From Branchipolynoe longqiensis (taxonomy: Eukaryota; Annelida; Polychaeta; Phyllodocida; Polynoidae): a DNA stretch of 64,000 bases. Shown one piece after another: positions 10,731-19,259 of the stretch. The translations under genes and the position numbers were made by a program. The notes below the pieces were generated by a model, which was not told the DNA's origin, ran no database searches, and saw only the letters and a list, made by a program, of their open reading frames with translations. Within the stretch, counting starts at the first letter, position 1; every line of letters begins with the position of its first letter. The stretch covers positions 24,974,780 to 25,038,779 of the forward strand of contig CM059194.1 in assembly GCA_030323885.1 (NCBI GenBank). The letters are read 5' to 3'.

Positions 10731-11556
10731 TCAAGCATGTGGCAACGCGGCGGCTAAGGCGCTGGTTGTGTGCCCGATGCCCGTGGTGTCGGCGATGACG
10801 TAGACCGTGTAGGCATTGGAGACCCATCCGCCGAGTTTGGAGATGCGCGCTTCCAATACACCCGCATTGAAAAAGGCGCAGGAGCCCCTCTGTCGGAAGC
10901 TATGTGTGCCGTAGTCCACTGGCTCGTAGCCTGCACGCTGGAGGGCACCCCGGATGATGGCCCAGGACAGGGGGGCGGTAAGGGCACCTTTGCGCCTGCC
11001 GCCCCCCCCCCCGCCCACAAAAGGGGGCCCTTGGGGGGGGGGGGGGGGGGGGGGAGGGCTTCGGGACTGAGCGAGCAGGAATTGTACAATGCCTGCGTGG
11101 GGCAGAGGGGGTGCGCGGCAATGCGCGGTAATGGTGAGATGCATGCCGGGCCGCGGTACTGGTTGGTCTTGGACCAAAGGACCGTCAGGCTCGTGCCCGC
11201 TCACGTGAAATGCGTGTCCATGCGGCGCAGATGACGCAAGGCGTCGAAACTCCCAGCGGTAGTGGGCATGACGTTGGAACGTCGGAGGAGCCCGTAGAAC
11301 ATGGCGAGGGCCGTGGCCCAGGCCGCCACATGGCCGGGATTGCGCACATTGATGCCACGTACGATCGCGTGCAGCATCGCGGCGGTTATGGGGGCCTTCT
11401 GGAGCGTGATATTTGGGCGGTAGTTGCCTTCCAAAGGGTTAGAGAGGTTCCACTCCCGGTGTAGAACCTTCACAATGTTCAGGTACTGTCGTATGGATGA
11501 GTATCAGATGCGGCGCGCCAGATCCGCCGCGTAACGACAGAGCAGGGTGGTGGATG
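10731..11556 (-). pseudogene. Tyrosine recombinase, C-terminal part (broken)
   Basis: Minus-strand frames encode the catalytic domain of a tyrosine recombinase as found in Crypton/DIRS-type elements. From 11473 down, KAPITAAMLHAIV leads to AMFYGLLRRSNVMP, which holds the first catalytic arginine. Further down, in another frame, YGTHSFRQRG carries the HxxR pair and LGGWVSNAYTVYV the last conserved block. Lesions: a TGA just upstream of 11473, a stop and frame change at 11201-11204, and a poly-C/G tract at about 11033-11055 that shifts the frame. The N-terminal part lies across the Ginger-like insertion at 13435-13578. Very GC-rich compared with its surroundings. It could belong to Crypton, DIRS or a relative; the sequence here does not decide. 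Confidence 0.75.
11033..11055. repeat. Poly-G tract
   Basis: More than 20 consecutive G on the plus strand (C on the coding strand of the recombinase relic). It is a slippage site and probably explains the frame change there; its exact length may be an assembly approximation. Confidence 0.85.
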
Positions 11557-11560
11557 CCGG

Positions 11561-11737
11561 TGTAGTAAGTTCAAAACACTACCCCACAACAACACTACGG
11601 TAGTGTTTTCAACTTAGGTTCAAAACACTATGGTAGTGTTTTCAACTTAGTTAAGGGTAGGTTCAAAACACTACCGTGGCCATGCTCAAAACACTATCCT
11701 TAAGTTCAAAACACTCCCTTTAAGTTCAAAACACTAC
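11561..11737. repeat. Left subterminal GTTCAAAACACTAC repeats
   Basis: About eight copies of gttcaaaacacta(c) in both orientations. Similar arrays lie at the right end (13262-13430) and at both ends of the second element (24208-24395, 26515-26555). They are plausible transposase-binding repeats. Confidence 0.75.
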
Positions 11738-12195
11738 TCTCATGGTGCTGGCAGCCTGGTCTCCCAGTGGGTTTGTTTGTTTGTTGTTGTTTTATGTCCT
11801 AGCAACATCTAAGGTCATATCAGGATGGGTACCGACTTGTGACAGTGCACACTCATGGCGACTTTATAGTGCTGTCCCACTGGGAAATCAGGCCACCGGC
11901 ACCATGACCTGGTATCCCACTCAGTCACATTATCCAGACACTGAGCAAACCAGTCCTTGCCCTATCCTAATAATGCTGAGTGCCAGGCTAGGAAGCGACA
12001 AGTATCAATTTTTAAGTCATTAGTTTGACTTGACCAGGGTTCGAACCCACGACCCCATGATCTACCAGCAAGGGAGACGGATGCTCATTCGGCCATCCCG
12101 TCTGGTCCTCCCAGTGGGACATCACTATAAAGTCGCCATGAGTGTACACTGTCACAAGTCAGTACCCGTTCTGAGACGACCATAGATGTAGCTAG
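11738..12195 (+). mobile_element. SINE1 3' half, interrupted by another SINE1
   Basis: tcatggtgctggcagcctgg and ctcccagtggg (11761-11771) resume after the insertion with ctcccagtggg (12108-12118), then acatcactataaagtcgcc and the tail tagctaggacgtaaaacaac. The 11-bp direct repeat is the target duplication of the inner SINE1. Confidence 0.88.
11772..12107 (-). mobile_element. SINE1 (head type a), full length
   Basis: A complete 336-bp copy. Minus-strand start gaccagacgggatggccgaa; B-box gggttcgaaccct; body with cactcagtcacattatcc; tail with caacaacaaacaaacaaac. It is bounded by exact 11-bp duplications (ctcccagtggg) and is the best reference copy for the family here. Confidence 0.93.
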
Positions 12196-12229
12196 GACGT
12201 AAAACAACAACAAACAAACAATCAAATAC

Positions 12230-13157
12230 CGCAGCACCATCAGCGTAGTCTAATAGTAATACTTGGTGCAGTTGCCCCAGCACCATCAGCATAGTCTAAA
12301 GCCCCGTTCACACTGGCCCGTTAAGTCGCCTCAACTAGTTTGCCTCCTATAGTTCGCCTCAAATTGGTCGTGTGGACACTACTCTGAGGCGAATTAAGCC
12401 TGAGTCGCCTCATCTAGTTCGCTTCAAGTAAACCACCTCGCGAGGTAGTATAGATGAAGCGAACTAGCTTAAGTCGGCCCACCTTGCTTGTGTGGACAGT
12501 AGCGGTTTACTTGAAGCGGATTAAGCACATCACACTATATAATATAATTTGGTCTATGAACCTGCTTGAGGTGCACATATATTTTTTTCATCATTTATTT
12601 TTAGGGTTTCACTGCCCAGCAGAAGTTTTGACCGTTCCAAAACAATACGACTCAGTCTATACATATCTAGGTCGAACCCACACTCTCTTGTGCGACGTCG
12701 ACGAACCCAAACTGGCGCTGGTTAGTCTGTACTTGCTCATGCGCAGATATCCACTTCCGCCTTAAACCGCTCCATGTGTGGACACGACACTAGTTCGCCT
12801 CCTCTAGTTCGCCTCCTCTAGTTCGGCCTAAAGTTGTGCTGTGTGAACAAGGCTTAATACGTGGTGCAGATGACGCAGCACCATCAGCGTATACTAATAT
12901 GTGGTGCAGACACCGCAGTGCTTTCAGCGTATACTACTAATATGTGACAAAATCGCCCCAGCGCCATCAGCGTATACTAAGTAATACATGGTGCAGTACC
13001 GCAGCACCATCAGCGTATACTAATATGTGGTGCAGACAGCGCAGTGCTTTCAGCGTATACGACTAATATGTGTCAAAATCACCCCAGCACCATCAGCGTA
13101 TGCTAAGTAATATATGGTGCAGATGCCGCAGTGCTACCAGCGTATACTACTAGTATG
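12230..13157. repeat. Minisatellite (cagcaccatcagcgtatactaa...), split by MITE-B
   Basis: Units of roughly 38-50 bp share gcagcaccatcagcgtatac, taatatgtggtgcaga and variants. Parts at 12230-12299 and 12855-13157 are separated by the MITE-B insertion. Confidence 0.8.
12300..12854. mobile_element. Foldback MITE-B copy 2
   Basis: Ends AGCCCCGTTCACACTGGCCC and, inverted, AGCCTTGTTCACACAGC, with exact TAA duplications at 12297-12299 and 12855-12857. The interior reiterates agttcgcctc, gaagcgaactag and similar words on both strands. It interrupts a minisatellite unit. Confidence 0.88.
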
Positions 13158-13210
13158 TGTGTCCTGATATGACCTTAGATGTTCCCAGGACATAAAACTC
13201 CTGATAATCA
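13158..13210 (+). mobile_element. SINE1 tail fragment
   Basis: gtcctgatatgaccttagat, then gttcccaggacataaaactcc: the SINE1 3' end alone. Confidence 0.75.
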
Positions 13211-13261
13211 AACTAGGTTTCATTTTGCGACATTACACTTACAGCTCCAACTGCTGCGTTA

Positions 13262-13430
13262 TGATAGTGTTTTGAACTTGGGTAGTGTTTTGGACATATG
13301 TAGGGGTAGTGTTTTGAACTTAACAGTAGTGTTTTGAACTTAAGTTGAAAGCACTACCGTAGTGTTTTGAACTTAGGTTGAAAACACTAGCGTAGTCTTT
13401 TCGACGGGGTAGTGTTTTGAACGTCCTACA
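13262..13430. repeat. Right subterminal GTTCAAAACACTAC repeats
   Basis: Repeated gtagtgttttgaactta and inverses up to the element end; partner of 11561-11737. Confidence 0.75.
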
Positions 13431-13434
13431 CCGG

Positions 13435-13578
13435 GATGGGAGGAGACCCCAGGGCGGCGCAGAACCTGATGTAGGCGCTCCTATGTGTGGCGTACGCTTT
13501 GATGGTGTTGGGGGTGTGGGCGCCACGCTGGTAGCGCGCCACCTCCCGGTCGATTGGTAACTTACCGACCCAACGGAG
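13435..13578 (-). pseudogene. Tyrosine recombinase, N-terminal part
   Basis: The minus strand encodes LRWVGKLPIDREVARYQ and TIKAYATHRSAYIRFCAALG, the SAM-like core-binding domain of a Crypton/DIRS-type recombinase. It breaks at PPIP, exactly at the CCGG where the Ginger-like element inserted. The next codons continue at 11556 and downward. Upstream of about 13578 similarity fades. Confidence 0.75.
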
Positions 13579-13905
13579 CGGAGATACAAGGATGGAGGAA
13601 GGATACCTATATATCCACCGTGGAACATGTGACTTGGTTGTTGTTATATATATACAAACATTGCTCCAGTACAAATGAGGGAGAAACAAACAGGTAGTGG
13701 GTTGAGTAGTTTTAATCTCTGGCAAGGATTATAGGCCCTTGCCCCTAAGAAAAAAGGAAATATCCTCCAATGCGACTGACACTGGTCTACATCTGGTGGA
13801 GGCGAGGAGGGAAGGTGGAGCCACCGGTACAGTGTTGGTCTTACAGAGTATAACAAATAATAATAATTAACCCTTATGTATCTTTATACTCACAAAATTT
13901 GTTAT
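13579..13905. other. Unclassified; shares words with the 6-7 kb region
   Basis: gagatacaaggatgg (13581-13595) and the 21-bp block at 13614-13634 recur at the polypurine array and at 6927-6947. Otherwise no feature. Confidence 0.45.
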
Positions 13906-13910
13906 ACATA

Positions 13911-13952
<42 letters not shown>

Positions 13953-13989
13953 ATATATATATATATATATCTATATATATATATATATA
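13906..13989. repeat. (TA)n microsatellite
   Basis: About 80 bp of TA dinucleotides with a few TCTA interruptions. Confidence 0.95.
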
Positions 13990-14730
13990 TGAAGGGTTCA
14001 GGCACAAAAACCGATGAACGCCATCCAGGCCAAAATGAAACCAAGCCGGCCATGTTTGAGCTGCGGGTGTCATCATTCCGATAGTACTATTACTATTAGT
14101 AGTAAAATTGATTTGTTTGCAGAAGCTGCCAAATCCCCTATAAATATAAGTCCTACTCAATATCTTCTTCTTTTCATTCCCCCCTCAATTACACTTGGAG
14201 CCCAGTTATTTGTCTCCATGTGTCATATGGCTGTGTATGTGTGGTACCATGGTTTGTTAGGGTGCGCCTTGCGGCCTGCTACCTCCGACTTCAGCACTTG
14301 AGGTTTTCTGTTAGGGTTACCTCAGCCTTATCTCCTGACCTACCTTGGGAGCACAAGGGGCTTGAGCTTATAACGCGGCTCTTGCTCGTATGATGTACCT
14401 GTCATGGGACACATGAGGTATTTCAATGAGGACACCAATGCCAACCAGTTGCCCACTCCTCATCCTGTTAGGATAATCGCCAGTTGGTCCGGGGCTGTTT
14501 ATTCGACTGGGCAAGCCCACCTTATTTCACAGCTAACCATATTTAAAGGCCATGTCGCTATCCGCCACCTGCGACCCGCTGGGTTGGGGATGGTCGCCCC
14601 GGGGATGATCGCCCCGTAGCCTACTCAATATGAAATTGATCGACTTTAACTGGAAAGCACAACACCAAACTCCATTTGACAGAAAACAACTCAGATAGAT
14701 TTGTCATTTTTTATGCGCCTGAACCCTTCA
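13990..14730. mobile_element. MITE-F, unclassified DNA element
   Basis: Ends TGAAGGGTTCAGGCACAAAA and, inverted, TGAAGGGTTCAGGCGCATAA. The 740-bp interior has no convincing ORF. A target duplication is not clear because the left flank is (TA)n. A single copy in this window. Confidence 0.65.
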
Positions 14731-14750
14731 AACCTGTATGTATATATATA

Positions 14751-15076
14751 CAGTACAACCCCGTTAAACCAAGCTCGGTTAAACCAAACGATCAGTTAAT
14801 CCAAACTTTTTTCGGCCGCCTGGCAAAATACTACCATTTATCATATAAAAAAAGTTGGTTAAGCCAAAGTTGGTTAATCCAAATTATTGGTTAATCAAAA
14901 CAAAATTATCGGGCCCAAGGCCACTTATGGTACGGTTAAACCAAACTTTCATGTGGTTATAAGGTCATCTGAGACTTTTTTATATGATAAATGGTAGTAT
15001 TTTACCAGGCGGCCAAAAAAGTTTGGATTAACCGATCGTTTGGTTTAATCGAGCTTGGTTTAACGGTGTTATACTA
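14751..15076. mobile_element. Pogo/Tigger-like palindromic MITE
   Basis: Ends CAGTACAACCCCGTTAAACC and, inverted, TAGTATAACACCGTTAAACC, with TA at 14749-14750 and 15077-15078. The arms (about 14751-14860 and 14965-15076) are near-perfect inverted repeats, so the element can fold into a long hairpin. Confidence 0.82.
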
Positions 15077-15154
15077 TACATAAAAAGCAATAATCAAAGT
15101 GTCCACATACATTGTATATTACATTCATAATGCACCTGTGTTTTTGCCAAAGCC

Positions 15155-15262
15155 AAGTCAAAGCCAAGGCCAAAGCTTGGTTAAACCAATGAGCGGTTAA
15201 TCCAAACAAATTTCTAGGGTCCCTTCAAGTTTGCTTTAACGGGCTTATACTGTATATATAAA
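15155..15262. mobile_element. Decayed pogo-like MITE fragment
   Basis: gcttggttaaaccaatgagc, ggttaatccaaac and ctttaacgggcttatactgta are relics of the same family as 14751-15076. Confidence 0.6.
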
Positions 15263-15375
15263 TATAAATACGATGTGTGTGACAACAATACTACCTCATA
15301 TATCTGGGGGATGTAGTCATAGCAATAAAGTGTCTCAACAGTTCTACCTCATTGACTCATTGCGGATATGCCTAT

Positions 15376-15705
15376 TTGTTTGTTGTTTTATGTCCTAGCA
15401 AAATCTAAAGTCATATCAGGATGGGTACCGACTTGTGACACAGCGCAATCATGGCAAGTTTATAGTGCTGTCCCACAGGGAGACCAAGCTGCCAGCACCA
15501 TAACCCGATTCCCCAAATCCTGATACTTTATCCTGATACTGTGCTAACCAGTGCTTGTCCCATCCTAATAATGCCAAGCGCCAGGCTAGGTAGCGACATG
15601 TATCAATTTTATAAGTCATTGGTTTGACTCGGCTGGGATTCAAACTCCAGAGCTTCTCTACAGGAAGCCGGCGCTTTACCGATTCGGAATCCGCGTTCGG
15701 TCAAT
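15376..15705 (-). mobile_element. SINE1 (head type b)
   Basis: Minus-strand head near gaccgaacgcggattccgaa then tcggtaaagcgcc. Full body including tgccaagcgccaggc and the tail ggacataaaac. Decayed in the central block. Confidence 0.85.
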
Positions 15706-15710
15706 ACGCC

Positions 15711-15715
<5 letters not shown>

Positions 15716-15751
<36 letters not shown>

Positions 15752-15786
15752 CTACATATGTATATATATATGTACATATATGTAGT
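15716..15786. repeat. (TA)n microsatellite
   Basis: TA-rich run with TACATATG variants. Confidence 0.9.
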
Positions 15787-16292
15787 ATAATCATTGCTTA
15801 GCAAGGAAAAATGTCATAGGCGACTTAGTACGTCGAACACCCACCAGGTGAGTGTATGGATCCGCCAGGTGGCGCCACACATGGGACGTCACGATTGACG
15901 TTACTGACCCTCCGGGGCGTCCAATTCCATGTCCAAATAGGGACAGGTTGTGGTGTGGGGGGGGGGGGGGTATTTTTGCTGTTCTGCCTACTTCCGCTTC
16001 TGGTTTGCCGCTGGTTGCTGGCAGTGTTTGTTTGTTTGTCTGTCTGTTTGTCGGCCGGGGTGGGTCTGATTGCTGCTGGAACCACTGTGCGTAGACTACC
16101 ATGTGATAAGCATAAGTGTGTGGGTATGCGTGTGTGTGTGGATGGGTGTGTGGGGTGTGTGTGTGGGGGCCATGCCGTGTGTGCTTACGACGGTGCCGAG
16201 GTGTGGCTATGCATATCAGAACCCACTGCACTATAGATGCGAGAAGCAAGTATTAACAACTAGCAGCCGTTCAATATAGTTCGTCCAGGTGG
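15787..16292. other. No gene seen; poly-G and GT-rich stretches
   Basis: A G run at about 15957-15971, a tttgtttgtctgtctg stretch near 16028-16050 and a GTGTG-rich stretch at 16118-16170. No recognised element. Confidence 0.4.
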
Positions 16293-16378
16293 TCGTGACC
16301 AGATGGAATGGCCGAATGAGTTTAGCGTTTGTCTCCCGTGTTAGTAAATCATGGGATTCGAACCCACTCGAACCCACG
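16293..16378 (+). mobile_element. SINE1 head (type a) abutting a minisatellite
   Basis: gaccagatggaatggccgaa and gggattcgaaccc (A- and B-box regions) are present, then the sequence turns directly into the 30-bp array. A SINE1 tail appears on the other side at 19014-19063. Confidence 0.8.
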
Positions 16379-18957
16379 GACACATCAGGTCACAGCATCA
16401 GCCATTCAGACACATCAAGTCACAGCTCTAACCATTCAGACACACAGTGTCACAGCCCCAGTCATTCAGAAACACAATGTCACAGCTCCAACCATTCTGA
16501 CACACTAGGTCACAGCTCCACTCATTCAGATACACCAGTTCACAGCTCCAGCCATTCAGACACACCAGGTCACAGCTCCAACCATTCTGACACACTAGGT
16601 CACAGCTCCACTCATTCAGATACACCAGTTCACAGCTCCAGCCATTCAGACACACCAGGTCACAGCTCCAGCCATTCAGACACACCATGTTACAGCTCTA
16701 ACCATTCTGACACACCAGGTCACAGCTCCAGCCATTCAGACACACCATGTTACAGCTCTAACAATTCTGACACACCAGGTCACAGCTCCAGCCATTCAGG
16801 CACACCATGTCACAGCTCCACTCATTCAGACACACCAGTTCACAGCTCCACTCATTCAGACACACCAGGTAACAGTTCCAGCCATTCAGACACACCAGGT
16901 CACAGCTCCAGCCATTCAGACACACCAGGTCACAGCTCCAGCCATTCAGACACACCAGGTAACAGCTCCAGCCATTCAGACACACCAGGTCACAGCTCCA
17001 GTCATTCAGACACACCACGTCACAGCTCTAACCATTCAGACACACCACATCACAGCTCAAGCCATTCAGACACAGCAGGTCAAAGCTCCAGCCATTCAGA
17101 CACCATGTCACAGCTCCACTCATTCAGACACACCAGGTCACAGCTCCAGCCATTCAGACACACCAGGTCACAGCTCCACTCATTCAGACACACCAGGTAA
17201 CAGTTCCAGCCATTCAGACACACCAGGTCACAGCTCCAGCCATTCAGACACACCAGGTCACAGCTCCACTCATTCAGACACACTAGGTAACAGCTCCAGC
17301 CATTCAGACACATCAGGTCACAGCTCCAGCCATTCAGACACACCAGGTCACAGCTCCAGCCATTCAGACACACCAGGTCACAGCTTCAACCATTCTGACA
17401 CACCAGGTCACAGTTCTAACCATTCAGACACACCAGGTCACAGCTCCAGCCATTCAGACACACCATGTCACAGCTCCACTCATTCAGACACACCAGTTCA
17501 CAGCTCCACTCATTCAGACACACCAGGTCACAGCTCCAGCAATTCAGACACACCAGGTCACAGCTCCAGCCATTCAGAAACACCACATCACAGCTCCAAC
17601 CATTCAGATACACCATGTCACAGCTCCAACCATTCTGACACGCCAAGTCACAGCTCCAGTCATTCAGACACACCAGGTCACAGCTCCAACCATTCTGACA
17701 CAGCAGGTCACAGCTTCAACCATTCAGACACACCAGGTCACAGCTCCAGTCATTCAGACACACCATTCAGATACACCATGTCACAACTCCAACCATTCTG
17801 ACACACCAAGTCACAGCTCCAACCATTCAGATACACCAGTTCACAGCTCCAGCCATTCAGACACACCACGTCACAGCTCTAACCATTCAGAAACACCACG
17901 TCACAGCTCAAGCCATTCAGACACACCAGGTCACAGCTCCAGCCATTCAGACACACCAGGTCACAGCTCCACTCATTCAGACACACCAGGTCACAGCTCC
18001 AGCCATTCAGACACACCAGGTCACAGCTCCACTCATTCAGACACACCAGGTAACAGTTCCAGCCATTCAGACACACCAGGTCACAGCCCCACTCATTGAG
18101 ACACACCAGGTAACAGCTCCAGCCATTCAGACACACCAGGTCACAGCTCCAGCCATTCAGACAGACCAGGTCACAGCTCCAGCCATTCAGACACACCAGG
18201 TCACAGCTCCAGTCATTCAGACACACCAGGTCACAGCTCCAACCATTCTGACACACCTGTTCACAGCTCCAACCATTCAGATACACCAGGTCACAGTTCC
18301 AACCATTCTGACACACCAAGTCACAGCTCCAACCATTCTGACACACCAGTTCACAGCTCCAGCCATCCACACACACCATGTCACAGCTCCAGCCATTCAG
18401 ACACACCAGGTCACAGCTCCAACCATTCTGACACACCAGGTCACAGCTCAAGCCATTCAGATACACCAGGTCACAGTCCAACCATTCTGACACACCAGTT
18501 CACAGCTCCAGCCATTCAGATACACCAGTTCACAGCTCCGGCCATTCAGACACACCAGGTAACAGCTCCAGCCATTCAGACACACCAGGTCACAGCTCCA
18601 ACCATTCTGACACACCAGGTCACAGCTCCAGCCATTCAGATACACTAGGTCACAGCTCCAGACATTCGGACGCACCAGGTCACCGCTCAAACCATTCTGA
18701 CACACCAAGTCACAGCTCCAGCCATTCAGATACACCAGGTCACAGCTCCAGACATTCGGATGCACCAGGTCACAGCTCCAGCCAATCAGACACACCAAGT
18801 CACAGCTCCAACCATTCTGACACACCAAGTCACAGCTCCAGCCATTCAGATACACCAGGTCACAGCTCCAGACATTCGGATGCACCAGGTCACAGCTCCA
18901 GCCAATCAGACACACCAAGTCACACCTCCAACCATTCAGACACACCAGGTCACACAC
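16379..18957. repeat. 30-bp minisatellite, about 86 units
   Basis: Consensus cacaccaggtcacagctcca + gccattcaga (30 bp). Variants at fixed positions (aaccattctga, actcattcaga, caccagttca). Because 30 is divisible by three, long ORFs with 10-residue repeats appear on both strands; they are artefacts. The last part (18721-18950) repeats with a 120-bp period. Confidence 0.95.
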
Positions 18958-19013
18958 GGCTCCAGGTGTGCCCCAGAAAGCAGCGGACACTGGCTGAGAA
19001 GAGCCCTATTAGA

Positions 19014-19063
19014 ACACTTATATGACCTTAGATGTTGCCAGGATGTAAAGCTCCAAGCAACCC
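19014..19063 (+). mobile_element. SINE1 tail fragment
   Basis: tatgaccttagatgttgcca then ggatgtaaagctccaagcaacc, in the same orientation as the head at 16293. Confidence 0.75.
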
Positions 19064-19100
19064 ACGAGCGAACAGACAGTCGATAACCATGTGTGGGGAG

Positions 19101-19227
19101 TGTAATGTATGTAGGCGAACCGGGACACGCAGATAACCAGCATGGTATGGAATGTAACCAGGGACAACGGACGATGAATAAACGCCAGTCATGAACTAGA
19201 TCTCTCCGTGTCGACTCGTATATTACA
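19101..19227 (+). repeat. 5' LTR of Gypsy element
   Basis: It starts TGTAATGTATG and ends GTATATTACA, with TG..CA ends and imperfect inverted termini. It contains AATAAA at 19177-19182. At 127 bp it is short for the group. Confidence 0.85.
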
Positions 19228-19243
19228 TGGTGTCAGATGTGGC
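19228..19243 (+). promoter_or_regulatory. Primer-binding site
   Basis: tggtgtcagatgtggc follows the LTR directly. TGG complements the CCA end of the primer tRNA; the tRNA species is not assigned. Confidence 0.75.
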
Positions 19244-19259
19244 TTGCCTGACAAGTGAG

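Larger units (their letters stand above)
11561..13430. mobile_element. Ginger-like non-autonomous element 1
   Basis: The left end is TGTAGTAAGTTCAAAACACT; the right end, inverted, is TGTAGGACGTTCAAAACACT. Exact 4-bp CCGG duplications flank it (11557-11560, 13431-13434). TGT...ACA ends with CCGG target duplications are the published hallmark of Ginger1 transposons. Removing the insertion restores the reading frame junction of the host recombinase relic. No integrase is encoded. Inside are subterminal repeats, a SINE-in-SINE, a foldback MITE and a minisatellite. Confidence 0.82.

Noticed and set aside
16289..17200. 303-codon ORF with 10-residue repeats
   Set aside because: It is the 30-bp minisatellite read in frame; neighbouring minus-strand frames are equally open.
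16379..18957. Possible CRISPR array (30-bp repeats)
   Set aside because: Units are contiguous with no unique spacers, and the genome is eukaryotic.
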